Origin: Pseudomonas hormoni
GTDB taxonomy: Bacteria > Pseudomonadota > Gammaproteobacteria > Pseudomonadales > Pseudomonadaceae
NCBI RefSeq assembly: GCF_018502625.1
Contig: NZ_CP075566.1
Coordinates: 2,831,001 to 2,895,000, forward strand
Direction: 5' to 3'
DNA: 64,000 bases
Shown here: positions 1 through 8,896 of the stretch, piece after piece
Layout of the letters: each line of letters begins with the position of its first letter
Position numbering within the stretch: position 1 is the first letter of the stretch
Notes under the pieces: model-generated
Told to the model about the DNA's origin: nothing
The model's database searches: none
Seen by the model: the letters and a program-made list of their open reading frames with translations, nothing else
Translations under genes and position numbers: made by a program

Positions 1-335
1 TGCAGCGTGGTGGTGCCGGAATCGAACATCACGATCTGGCCATTCTCCACCCGGCCTGCGGCGAGCTGCGCCAAGCGGGTTTTCACCTCATCGGTTTCGC
101 TGACCCGGGTGAAGTAATCCTTGCCCGTGTCTTTGGGCCGAGGCAGCGCCCCGCCGTGTACGCGCTGCACCAGACCGGCCGTGGCCAGCTCCGACAGATC
201 GCGGCGGATAGTATCTTCGGAGACTGCGAAATGTTGACTCAACTCGGAGGCCATGACCTTGCCGTCGCGTTCGAGGATCAGGAGGATTTTTTGCCGGCGC
301 AGTTGAGGAAGCTGGGCCGCCGAGTGATCGTGCAT
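1..335 (-). CDS. DeoR-family transcriptional regulator (N-terminal part, cut by window edge)
   Basis: Translating the complement from the ATG at 335 gives an open frame that runs off the left edge (111 codons). It opens with the classic DeoR helix-turn-helix: residues RRQKILLILERDG, then SELSQHFAVSEDTIRRDLSEL, then the RVHGGALP turn. This is followed by the start of the DeoR C-terminal effector domain (TRLAQLAAGRVENGQ, DSGTTTL). DeoR regulators repress sugar or nucleoside catabolic genes and sense a phosphorylated sugar. The genes it controls would lie to the left and are not visible, so the ligand cannot be named. Confidence 0.9.
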   Translation of the reverse strand, partial: MHDHSAAQLPQLRRQKILLILERDGKVMASELSQHFAVSEDTIRRDLSELATAGLVQRVHGGALPRPKDTGKDYFTRVSETDEVKTRLAQLAAGRVENGQIVMFDSGTTTL

Positions 336-414
336 GTTTTCGCCTGAATGTGCGGGTTTGTGCGAGATTAGCCAAACCCAGGCGTAAACACAATCGGCGC
401 GGCGATGGGCACCG

Positions 415-1083
415 TCAGTTGCTCGCGACTTGAGCCACAGTGCCCGAAGTCACCAGCGTTTTCAGCGAGGCGTCGAACTGTTTCAACGCGTTCACTTGCA
501 GCTCGGTTTGCTGGTCGATCTGCGCGGCGATTTCTGGCGCGGCCTTGCCATGCACCCACACCGAAGGCATTTGTTGTGCGCGGGCGCCTTCGGCCTTGCC
601 GATGTATTGCAGGTTCGAGTCATAGAATTTCGCCATGAACCGCGCTTCGACCTGGTTGTTGCGCTTCGACACCAGCCGGCTGTAAGTGTCCAGCATCACA
701 ACCACGTCCGGGTGCGCTTGCACCAGTGCGTCGAGGTTGTCGTAGACGGTCACCGAGGCAAATTGTTTTTGCAACGAACCCATCAGCCAGTTGATTGCCC
801 GTTTCGGATCGGAGCTGTTGACGAAGGCACTGCTGATGCGCGAATCCAGCGCCGGGTTCTTCGCGCCGTTCAGCGCAACCGAGTGGTATTGCTCAAGGTA
901 TTCGAGGGTGCTGACGGTGTTTTCGCTGTAGAGCACGCCCACCGATTGGGCAGGCTTCAGGCTGGCTGCGCTGTCGGCGACCGGCAAGAAGTGGCAGGTC
1001 TGTTCAGCGGCGTAAGCCGGTACGGTGGCGGCAGCGCTGCCGGTCAATACAGCGACAAGGGCCAGCAAGGTAGAAATTCTCAT
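415..1083 (-). CDS. Secreted protein of unknown function
   Basis: The product has 222 residues. It begins with a signal peptide of about 25 residues (MRIS, a hydrophobic stretch, then PAYAA) and is predicted to be periplasmic. The mature part has one early cysteine (QTCHF) and alternates alpha and beta segments. A pattern of VGVLYSEN near residue 50 and DVVVMLDTYSRL near residue 128 suggests a Rossmann-like or lipoprotein-like fold, but I recognise no catalytic motif. It is transcribed alone, about 80 bases downstream of the DeoR gene's start and on the same strand as that gene. No function is assigned. Confidence 0.8.
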   Translation of the reverse strand: MRISTLLALVAVLTGSAAATVPAYAAEQTCHFLPVADSAASLKPAQSVGVLYSENTVSTLEYLEQYHSVALNGAKNPALDSRISSAFVNSSDPKRAINWLMGSLQKQFASVTVYDNLDALVQAHPDVVVMLDTYSRLVSKRNNQVEARFMAKFYDSNLQYIGKAEGARAQQMPSVWVHGKAAPEIAAQIDQQTELQVNALKQFDASLKTLVTSGTVAQVASN

Positions 1084-1462
1084 CGCGCAGGTTCCTTCGG
1101 AGGCGAATTCGGTATGTGGCTATCCTCCTCCGTTGCCGGAAAAACAGAACTTGCGTTTATTGATGGTGGCTATTGATTAAACGAATGGTTGCTAGTGCCC
1201 CTCATGATGCGTCACGACGCGGAAGTCGAAAAAGTCTATCTCTACGCCGGCCCGTCGACCGACGAAATCCATCGACGGCTTCAAGCCCTTCGTAAAAATC
1301 GATGCGAGCCCTGATGCCACTGCTCACTCAAATCCCGGGTTTACTTGCCCAAACAGAGACTGGGTGCTTAAGTTGATGTAATGAGGGCTCTTCCGGTGGC
1401 TGGCTCCCTGCTCCCTTGTTTCAAATGTTTCACTTGTTCTATGAATTCAAGGACTGAACGAT
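1084..1462. other. Intergenic region upstream of the AT-rich sulfatase gene
   Basis: This stretch separates the minus-strand secreted protein from the plus-strand sulfatase. Its middle holds a decayed transposase scrap (listed separately). The last 100 bases hold the likely promoter and an AAGGA ribosome site just before the sulfatase start. I see no other gene or RNA. Confidence 0.6.
1204..1320 (+). pseudogene. Remnant of IS66-type tnpB
   Basis: Reading from the ATG at 1204 gives MMRHDAEVEKVYLYAGP, which matches the start of one branch of IS66 TnpB (VEKVYLY.KPVDFRKSIDG). After a one-base shift near 1258 the next frame continues as KSIDGFKPFVKIDASPDA, again TnpB-like. Only about 40 codons survive, and no inverted repeats, tnpA or tnpC lie alongside. 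It is a scar of an old insertion at the edge of the AT-rich segment and is a different lineage from the IS66 unit near 37-40 kb. Confidence 0.6.
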
Positions 1463-3349
1463 ATGAGGATAAGAGCCTATTTACTAAACATAACTGTTCT
1501 TCTCGCTGTTTCTCTGTTTCTTGCACCGAAGATTATTTTGATAGAGTTTTTTTCTAGTAGATGGATTGACACTGGGATAGCCAGTATTTTTTTGTTCATA
1601 TTACAAGACTTGATTCTTTCAACAATTATATACCTGATAACAACAACCCTAATAAGCAAGAATAAATTCTATTTTTACTTGCTGAGCATTTCCTCAGGGT
1701 TTATTTTGCTATGCCTTCTATTGGATATGAGGGTTAGAGAATTATGGCTCAAACCTTTAGATTTCCAAATAATAAGTTATAGCTTGCAACACGCAAGTAA
1801 TTTAACTTCAGGAATAGAAATATTTCTCAATCAATCCTCTGGCTTTGGATTAACTTTTCGATTCATTGTATTTATCCTCTTCCTTGCTTACCTGACAACC
1901 TGGCTTCTCGTTGGATTGACCACCTATAAAATACACACGCACCAAATAACAAACAAAGAAGCGAAAAGCAAACACAGCGCATTGCTTATATTATTCTTAT
2001 CAACCCTATTTTTAGGGTCAATTTTTACGAAAGACGCTCGCTACGACTTGAATGTAAATATTTTCACAAACCCTTTGATTGCTACTTTTAAAAGCATCAG
2101 CTCTTTAAATCCAACTCAAGCTAAAGCCATACTGGAATTCGAACAACCCACTTACCCCTTATCAGCAATCAACGACATTCAAAAGCTTGACTCCCTGCCC
2201 ACTCCAGACTTTAAGAACCTGGTATTTATTGTTCTGGAATCGGTTCGATGGAACAGTATTTTTGGTGCCGGTGTAAACACCGGTGAAAAATACCCGGTAT
2301 TTGAAAAACTTTCCCGGGAAGGAATGCTTTCTAAATCGTATGTGTCAGTCCCTCATTCATCCAAAGGCTATTACTCAATACTGACCGGGTTGCATGCATA
2401 CCCGGATATCGAAATCAAAGAGGCGATGCCCCTATATCAACCCAGCATAATTCATGAATTAATAAAGAAAAGAAACATGGAAGCGATTGCATTCAGTTCG
2501 TTATTTTTACAATTTGAAAACATGGATGGTTTTTTAAAATCTGTGGGCGTGTCGAACTCGTATGCAGTTTCTGATATTGCCTCAGATAAAAATCACCCCC
2601 AAAACAATAATAGTTTTGGAGAAAGCGATGAACATCTGTTCTCGTCAAGTGTTTCGCACCTGAAAGACATTACCAACAAAGGCAAAGGGTTCATTGCGCT
2701 GTATTTTCCATTCGCAGCACATTACCCATACAGTTGCACTACTAATTCAACCCCACAAACAACGCTAGCAAAATACGAAGAATGCATAATGAAAACGGAC
2801 ACCCTGATAGGTGAAATGTTGGATACCTTCGACAAGTCAGGCATCTTGGATTCAACGTTATTTGTGCTTGTTGGCGATCATGGAGAATCTTTTGGGGAGC
2901 ATGGGCTATTTATTCACAACTCCTCCATGCACGAAGAGGAGGTGACTGTGCCGTTAATATTCTGGGCGAATGGCAAGATATTACCCAAGAACACGTCAAC
3001 GACAAGCCACCAGACTGACATCGCCCCAACAATTGCTGATTTTTTCGGAGTGACTGATTCGCCCCTCAATATACAAGGCGTTAGTTTGTTGAGGGAGCAA
3101 GGGAATCGAGTGTTTTTCATGTCTACTTTTTTTGACGAGTTGTCATCAGCACTCGTTGAGTACCCCCACAAATACATATACGAATACAGTCAAGACGCTA
3201 TTACAAAATACAACATCGAAGACGATCCGCAAGAAAAAACACCTCAAACCATTCTTGGCAATGAATTCGACACCATTAAAAACAGATTACTTTCTTACAA
3301 CTTGTACCAAAAAGCTGTTTTTGCAAAACAACCTGAACAAACCGAGTGA
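1463..3349 (+). CDS. Membrane sulfatase / LTA-synthase-like phosphotransferase
   Basis: The product has 628 residues. About five hydrophobic segments occupy residues 1-190, and an extracytoplasmic sulfatase-fold domain follows at 250-560, the layout of LtaS, OpgB and phosphoethanolamine transferases. Metal and catalytic residues can be seen: Glu259 in VFIVLESVRW, a nucleophile Ser299/Ser300 in VPHSSKGYYS, and Asp472-His473 in VGDHGESFGEHG. The family moves phosphoglycerol or phosphoethanolamine from phospholipid onto a glycan or lipid; the true substrate is unknown here. The gene is far richer in A and T than its neighbours, which points to recent transfer. It converges on the adenylation/acyltransferase gene. 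The start is placed at the ATG that follows an AAGGA site. Confidence 0.82.
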   Translation: MRIRAYLLNITVLLAVSLFLAPKIILIEFFSSRWIDTGIASIFLFILQDLILSTIIYLITTTLISKNKFYFYLLSISSGFILLCLLLDMRVRELWLKPLDFQIISYSLQHASNLTSGIEIFLNQSSGFGLTFRFIVFILFLAYLTTWLLVGLTTYKIHTHQITNKEAKSKHSALLILFLSTLFLGSIFTKDARYDLNVNIFTNPLIATFKSISSLNPTQAKAILEFEQPTYPLSAINDIQKLDSLPTPDFKNLVFIVLESVRWNSIFGAGVNTGEKYPVFEKLSREGMLSKSYVSVPHSSKGYYSILTGLHAYPDIEIKEAMPLYQPSIIHELIKKRNMEAIAFSSLFLQFENMDGFLKSVGVSNSYAVSDIASDKNHPQNNNSFGESDEHLFSSSVSHLKDITNKGKGFIALYFPFAAHYPYSCTTNSTPQTTLAKYEECIMKTDTLIGEMLDTFDKSGILDSTLFVLVGDHGESFGEHGLFIHNSSMHEEEVTVPLIFWANGKILPKNTSTTSHQTDIAPTIADFFGVTDSPLNIQGVSLLREQGNRVFFMSTFFDELSSALVEYPHKYIYEYSQDAITKYNIEDDPQEKTPQTILGNEFDTIKNRLLSYNLYQKAVFAKQPEQTE

Positions 3350-3418
3350 CGTTCAATAATCGTTGCTTTGCAAATTAATCGGCACCTGCATTCATGGAAT
3401 AGCGGACTCCAGGTGCAT

Positions 3419-6220
3419 TCACGCCACTCGCTCTACCGTATCCACACTGGTTTTCTTCCTTCCTCTGTACCAGCGCATCAAGACAATTCGAACGACCTTG
3501 TTCCAGGCATAACCAACCCCGACGCCACCGACGATGGCAACGACGACCGCGAGCGCCGGCACATCAACGATGTGACGGGCCAGGGACTGAAACTGGAAAT
3601 GCGTCAGATAGATATACAGCGTTGACGAGGCTATCGACGCAAGCCCGCGCGCGATCATGCCTGGCACGGGAATCGATTTGATCCAGATCACCGCGAGAAC
3701 GGCAGGCACGGCGATATCGGTATATCCCCTGATGTCCAGTTCGTGCGGCCCATAGACGAGCAGAAGATCCTGCCCGCCCAGCACAATGACGGTCACCGCA
3801 CTGACAACCCATTTCTGGAAGGTTGAATTGGCGTAATGAATGGCCATTCCGAGCACCATGATCGCAAGATAGTGTTGCGGCACTCTTTCATAGAGTGCCT
3901 CAGCATCAAACACATAGGCATCAATCAGAATATCCGCCACTGCCAATACGCAGGCGGCAATGACCAGATGTTGAAACGGGTTTGACATGATCAATGTTCT
4001 GACTCGCTCGAACGACAGGGCGAATCCAATGATCAGGATCATTTGCAGAAGAACTTCAACATACCAATAGGTAAAGGTGCCTACGACGCTTTCTGGAAAC
4101 CAGTTCGAAACAAGCAGCACCGTTTGCCAATGAACCCTGCCGAAGACTATCTGGACCAATAGGGCGTACAGGATTGTGGGTGTCGCGATACTGACAATGG
4201 ACTTTAAAAGTGTACGCGCGTTACCGCGCTCATTGATCGCTTGAAGTTGAAACCTTGCCAGGCTGATGCCGGACACGATAAACAATACCTTCGTCTCGCC
4301 TGCAATCAGAAACTTTGAAAAAAGATCAAGATGCCCGATAACAATCAGCAAAATGGACATGACGCGCAGAAGAACAGGAACTTCCATTGCCCGAAGTGAA
4401 AACCGGGAAGACCGGGTTTTATGGCTCAGCTCACACAATTGGCGCACCGGTATCATTTCCCACTGATCCGGGAGATGGCCAATGAGCGCTTCAAGTGCCA
4501 TGGAAGCTTGTACAAACGAGAGCGAATCCCCACCCAGCTCGACGAACGACAAATTTGCATCAATACGCGGGACTTCGAGTATTTCCGACCATGCGGCCAC
4601 CAGCAGGAGCGCCAGCGGTGACAGGTCCTGGCTCGAATTCATCGACGCGTCCTTATCAATCGAGGGCAACGCGCGCCTGTCAATCTTTCCGTTCGGCGTG
4701 AGTGGTATGGCATCCAGGAAGACGAACAACGCCGGGACCATATAGTCGGGGAGTTCCTTGCCGACATGGTCACGCAATTCACTCGATGAAACCGGCGTTG
4801 TCGCAACGCAGTAGGCAACCAGCCTGGCGAGCGACGTGGCATGGTTGGCGAGCACAACGCACTGTTTGATTCGGGGGTGCCGTGACAGTGCGCCTTCGAT
4901 TTCAGTCAGTTCGATTCGATGGCCGCGAATCTTGACCTGACTGTCACCCCGCCCCAGAAAGCTGACACTGCCATCGATAAGATAAGTGCCAAGGTCACCG
5001 GTTTTATAACAAATATCGTGCTCGGCATTCGTAAACGGGTTCACCACAAACTTTTCTCTGGTTTGCGATGTGTCATTCCAGTAACCCAATGACAAATAAG
5101 GGCTGCGTATCAGTATTTCTCCGGCCTCCCCTTCACTGACCAGCTGATTTGATTTATTCACGACCAGTAGTTGTGCGCCTTCAATCCCCTTGCCCAGCGG
5201 AATTTTGACATTATCGGCATCAGGATCGACAGGATGGTACGCCATGGCCTGCGGCGTTTCCGTCGTGCCGTAGAAGTTCACGCTCACGGCATTTGGAGCA
5301 ACGACGCGTATTTGTTTGTACAGCGTATGACTTAATGCTTCTCCGCCCCAGAACAGATATCGCAGGGCGCCTAATTCAAGTCGGCGAGGTTTGGCCCCCG
5401 TTTCAATCAGTTTCCCCAGCGGGGGTGTCAGATGAATAATGGATATTTCGTTCTCTTGTATCCACGCAGCCAGAGCAAAAGGGTCTATGACGATTGACTG
5501 GGCCGGAACAACAACTTTCGCGCCAATGGAGAGCGGCGTGAATACATCACGGTACACCGGGTCGTGACCCAGACCGGACAGCAAGGAAAAGCGATCGTCT
5601 TGCGATAAGGAATGACACTGGGTATGCCATTCAATGAAGTGAACCAGAGGCGCGTGATGGGTCACAATCCCTTTCGGCTCACCCGTGCTGCCCGAGGTGA
5701 AGGTGATATAGGCCGGAACGGCCGGGTCGACTTCAGGCAAGCTCGTTTGATCACAGGCGAACGCCTGCAGTGCATCGGCGGGACGTTCCGGTATTTGGAC
5801 GACCCGCGGATTTGACGCAAGGCGCTCAAGCTCGAGTTCGACAGTCGCCTCGCCGCACACCAGTACAAAAGAAGGCTCAAGCGTCCGAATAATTTGCCCT
5901 ATACGCGCTGGCGGGTAGGCGACGTCGGCCACCGTGAACATCAATCCGGCACGTGATGCTCCGAGCATTGCATAGACCAGCCCCGCACAACGACTCGAAA
6001 CAATAACAACCCGGTCGGATTGTTTAGCGCCCTCTCTGATCAGGGAGGACGCAATGCCCCGGCTTATCGCTTCAAGTTGTCGATAGCTGCACGTCGCGTC
6101 TTGAGCGATGACAGCGATTGCATCAGGCGAACGCTTCGCCTGCTGCAGGAAGTCCATGAATATCGGGCGTTCGGCACAGTACTTCAGACTGAGCGTTGGG
6201 TCTGGGCGAAGATCGTGCAT
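3419..6220 (-). CDS. NRPS-like adenylation-carrier protein fused to a membrane acyltransferase-3 domain
   Basis: One polypeptide, numbered here from an upstream in-frame ATG at 6238 (939 residues). Residues 30-525 form an adenylation domain with motifs A3 (TFTSGSTGEPKG, about 179-190), A5 (NFYGTTETPQA), A7 (YKTGDLG), A8 (RGDSQVKIRGHRIE) and A10 (TPNGKIDRR). The A4 region reads GLGHDPVYRD, as in Lys2-type aminoadipate-activating enzymes. Residues 540-600 are a carrier domain with Ser572 in ELGGDSLSF. Residues 615-930 are about ten membrane segments with the acyltransferase-3 signature Arg625-x10-His636. No condensation, reductase or thioesterase domain is present. The inferred role is to activate an amino or hydroxy acid, load it on the carrier and pass it across the membrane to an outer acceptor, analogous to DltA/C/B in one chain. 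The ATG at 6220 is preferred because a GGAG lies upstream of it. Confidence 0.82.
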   Translation of the reverse strand: MHDLRPDPTLSLKYCAERPIFMDFLQQAKRSPDAIAVIAQDATCSYRQLEAISRGIASSLIREGAKQSDRVVIVSSRCAGLVYAMLGASRAGLMFTVADVAYPPARIGQIIRTLEPSFVLVCGEATVELELERLASNPRVVQIPERPADALQAFACDQTSLPEVDPAVPAYITFTSGSTGEPKGIVTHHAPLVHFIEWHTQCHSLSQDDRFSLLSGLGHDPVYRDVFTPLSIGAKVVVPAQSIVIDPFALAAWIQENEISIIHLTPPLGKLIETGAKPRRLELGALRYLFWGGEALSHTLYKQIRVVAPNAVSVNFYGTTETPQAMAYHPVDPDADNVKIPLGKGIEGAQLLVVNKSNQLVSEGEAGEILIRSPYLSLGYWNDTSQTREKFVVNPFTNAEHDICYKTGDLGTYLIDGSVSFLGRGDSQVKIRGHRIELTEIEGALSRHPRIKQCVVLANHATSLARLVAYCVATTPVSSSELRDHVGKELPDYMVPALFVFLDAIPLTPNGKIDRRALPSIDKDASMNSSQDLSPLALLLVAAWSEILEVPRIDANLSFVELGGDSLSFVQASMALEALIGHLPDQWEMIPVRQLCELSHKTRSSRFSLRAMEVPVLLRVMSILLIVIGHLDLFSKFLIAGETKVLFIVSGISLARFQLQAINERGNARTLLKSIVSIATPTILYALLVQIVFGRVHWQTVLLVSNWFPESVVGTFTYWYVEVLLQMILIIGFALSFERVRTLIMSNPFQHLVIAACVLAVADILIDAYVFDAEALYERVPQHYLAIMVLGMAIHYANSTFQKWVVSAVTVIVLGGQDLLLVYGPHELDIRGYTDIAVPAVLAVIWIKSIPVPGMIARGLASIASSTLYIYLTHFQFQSLARHIVDVPALAVVVAIVGGVGVGYAWNKVVRIVLMRWYRGRKKTSVDTVERVA

Positions 6221-6418
6221 TATCCGTATGCTCCGCATGATCTAGACGAGGTTTACGTCGTACCCCCGAAAATCCTCAATGAGATGGCGCGGAATTTATC
6301 GGCGGCCGAGTAAAAACATGCAGCGTAGTTCCAGTTCAGGACGACTGCATGAACGTTAGTTCAGAGTGGTCGTTGGCGCCGATAATTTCGAAGGGCAGCG
6401 ATGCCCTGCCCGGTGTCA

Positions 6419-7891
6419 TCAATGTTCGGCGATCACCCGCGCAAGAATCCGAATGCCTTCATGAATCTCCTGCGTCGTCAGGCCCGCATAGCCCAGAATG
6501 AGCCCTGCGGGTCGCTCGGACGCAGACGCCACGGGGCCGGCAAACAGCGGCGACAGCGGATAAACACCGACCCCGCGCTCGAGCGCGGCGGCCTGCAATG
6601 AGGGCTCATCCTGAGCACGAAGTCCCGGCAACAGCAGCACGCCATGCAGCCCCGCGGCCATGCCGACCAACTGCCCTTGCCCCGCCAAATGCTGTTCAAC
6701 CGCGTCCAGCAGCGCTCTTCGCCGTCGCTCGTTCTCCCGGCGCAGGCGGCGAACGTGGCGCTCATACGTACCACTTTCGATCAGCGAGGCCAGCACGTTT
6801 TGCTCCCAGCGTGGTGAGTGCCGGTCCGTCAGCCGCTTGGCTTCGCGGAAAACGCTGACCAACTCGCGCGGAAGCACCAGATAACCCAGCCTGAGCTGCG
6901 GTGACAGTGCTTTGGAGAACGTGCCGACATAAATGACACGCCCGTCCGTATCCATGGATTGCAGCGCGTCGATGGGGCGCTGGCCATAACGGAACTCGCC
7001 GCCGTAATCGTCCTCGATGATCCACGCGCGCTGCCGACTCGCCCACCTCAGCAGTTCCAGGCGCCGTGCAACGGGAATCACCGCCCCCATCGGAAACTGG
7101 TGCGACGGCGTCACATAGGCCAACCGCACGCAGTCGTCTTCGGGTAAATCACGGGTATCCAGCCCGGAGGCATCGACAGGGGTTGGCAACGCCGTCGCAC
7201 CCGTGGCCTCAAAGCAATACCTCGCCATGCGGTAGCCCGGCTCCTCGAAGACGAATGCGTCTCCCGGGTTCAGCAAAAGACGTGCGCACAGGTCGAGCCC
7301 CTGCTGCGAGCCATGCACCACGAGGATCTGGTCCGCATCGCAGGTCAAACCCCGTGCGCGTCGCAGATAGCCTTGCAGCGCGCTGCGCAAGCGCTCTTCC
7401 CCTTCGGGTTGGCCGTAATAATGGTTGGGCTGACGCTTGACCAGTTCGGCACGGTAGGCGCGCTGCCACCCCAGCGCCGGAAAATCCCTCGAGGCGACCG
7501 AGCCATATCTGAAGTCGATACGGGCATGCGGAGTCGCCATACTGTAAGGCTTCACAGCGGCCACACGCTGTCCGTACAGGGAAAGCGCAGGCGGCAAATG
7601 CTCGCGTGGCGCCGAGTCCGTTTTGGCCGACCCGGACGGGGCATTCCTCACGGCGCCTACCCTGGCGGCCTTTCCTGCCGATGTCACGACAAAGCCCTCG
7701 GCGGCCAGTTGCTCGTAGGCCGCCGTCACAGTGGTTCGTGATACGCCGAGTTCGGCCGCCAGCGCTCGCGTGGACACAAGCCGGGTGCCTGCTGCGAGCG
7801 TGCCGTCTTCTATTTGCGTGCGCAGCCTGGTGTAGATACGGCGTTCTGCGCCGCGTGTGTTTGCTTCCGGTTTGGTAGGCAACTGGCCCAT
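6419..7891 (-). CDS. MocR-type (GntR/aminotransferase) transcriptional regulator
   Basis: The product has 490 residues, the usual MocR length. The N-terminus is a GntR winged helix (RIYTRLRTQIEDGTL, TRALAAELGVSRTTVTAAYEQL, EGFV). From about residue 110 a fold-type-I aminotransferase domain follows, with the likely PLP lysine in VGTFSKALSPQLRLGY and EDDYGGEFRYG before it. MocR proteins use PLP and an amine or amino acid as signal. It lies head to head with a TSUP exporter, and the shared 150-base gap should hold both promoters; that arrangement suggests it controls the exporter. A GAGG site precedes the ATG. The ligand (PLP, GABA or taurine as in PdxR, GabR, TauR) cannot be chosen from sequence. 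Confidence 0.9.
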   Translation of the reverse strand: MGQLPTKPEANTRGAERRIYTRLRTQIEDGTLAAGTRLVSTRALAAELGVSRTTVTAAYEQLAAEGFVVTSAGKAARVGAVRNAPSGSAKTDSAPREHLPPALSLYGQRVAAVKPYSMATPHARIDFRYGSVASRDFPALGWQRAYRAELVKRQPNHYYGQPEGEERLRSALQGYLRRARGLTCDADQILVVHGSQQGLDLCARLLLNPGDAFVFEEPGYRMARYCFEATGATALPTPVDASGLDTRDLPEDDCVRLAYVTPSHQFPMGAVIPVARRLELLRWASRQRAWIIEDDYGGEFRYGQRPIDALQSMDTDGRVIYVGTFSKALSPQLRLGYLVLPRELVSVFREAKRLTDRHSPRWEQNVLASLIESGTYERHVRRLRRENERRRRALLDAVEQHLAGQGQLVGMAAGLHGVLLLPGLRAQDEPSLQAAALERGVGVYPLSPLFAGPVASASERPAGLILGYAGLTTQEIHEGIRILARVIAEH

Positions 7892-8038
7892 GGGGAAACC
7901 TCAAAACTGGCACTTTTTATTGTGCAGGTGCTGATCGAGATTATGGGTTGTCATCATTGCGAGTGAAATCCCCATGTGTCCGTGCCCGACTCCAGATCAG
8001 AAGGTTTTTCAAGCCGACAAAAACAGGGAGGAAGCTCC

Positions 8039-8797
8039 GTGGAACTGACCGTCACTACCCTTCTCGTCACGTTCGCCGGTGTCTTTCTGATCTGTTTCAT
8101 GAAAGGCGCGTTCGGCGGCGGCTTTGCCATTGTCGGTATTCCGCTTCTGTCATTGGTGATGGACCCGATCACGGCCGGCGGCCTGCTCGCGCCATTGTTC
8201 ATCGCAATGGATGTGTACGGCTTGCGTTACTGGAAGCCGTCCACCTGGTCAAAACCGGACTTGAAGCTGCTTGTACCCGGCCTTGTCGTCGGCATCGGCG
8301 TCGGTTATCTGCTCTTTCGCGTGCTGGACCACCGCGCGATCGCCATTGTGATGGCAGCGGTCACGCTGTTTTTTGTCGGCCTCTGGTTCAAGGCCGGCGG
8401 AGAAGTCAGGGTACGGCCGCGCTCATCGCCCAAGGCCGTGGCCGCCGGTCTCACTTCAGGCATCACGACCATGGTCGCGCATTCAGGCGGGCCACCGTTG
8501 GCGATGTACTTGCTGCCGCTCGGCCTGAGCAAACAGGTCTATGCCGGAACGACCAGCATGTTCTTCACCGTGGGCAATCTGCTCAAGGCCGCGCCTTGGC
8601 TGCTACTGGCCAGACCCACGGGCAACGTGCTGAGCCTGATGCTGATCTGCTTGCTCGCCGTGCCGAGCGGCGTCTGGCTGGGCTGGCGTCTGCACGCAAG
8701 ACTGGACCAACGCCAGATGTACCGCGCCTGTTACGGCTTGCTGGTCGTCACGGCCCTGAAGCTATTGTGGGACGGCGTCGGCGGGTATCTGGCCTGA
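8039..8797 (+). CDS. TauE/SafE (TSUP) family membrane exporter
   Basis: The product has 252 residues when started at the GTG that follows a strong GGGAGGAAG site; an earlier in-frame start would add 21 polar residues that do not look like this family. It has about eight hydrophobic segments, with the TSUP glycine-rich repeats FMKGAFGGGFAIVGIPLLS near the N-terminus and AGLTSGITTMVAHSGGPPLAMYLL in the middle. TSUP proteins move sulfite, sulfoacetate or other organosulfur or small organic anions across the inner membrane. It is divergent from the MocR regulator, which probably controls it. The substrate is not determined. Confidence 0.87.
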   Translation: MELTVTTLLVTFAGVFLICFMKGAFGGGFAIVGIPLLSLVMDPITAGGLLAPLFIAMDVYGLRYWKPSTWSKPDLKLLVPGLVVGIGVGYLLFRVLDHRAIAIVMAAVTLFFVGLWFKAGGEVRVRPRSSPKAVAAGLTSGITTMVAHSGGPPLAMYLLPLGLSKQVYAGTTSMFFTVGNLLKAAPWLLLARPTGNVLSLMLICLLAVPSGVWLGWRLHARLDQRQMYRACYGLLVVTALKLLWDGVGGYLA

Positions 8798-8896
8798 AAC
8801 GGGTGCGTCAGGGTTCGAAGTCGTCGGCTACACTTTGCTGTCTGCGCCACGGCAGCCAAGTGGCCAAATCCCTGTCTCCTGACCTGGAGGTTTCCC

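Noticed and set aside
430..1176. 248-codon open frame on the plus strand
   Set aside because: It is antisense to the secreted protein with a clear signal peptide; the product is Arg/His/Val-rich with no domain.
3419..6238. Full NRPS assembly line
   Set aside because: I looked for condensation, reductase or thioesterase motifs in and around the gene and found none; only adenylation, carrier and membrane acyltransferase domains are visible.
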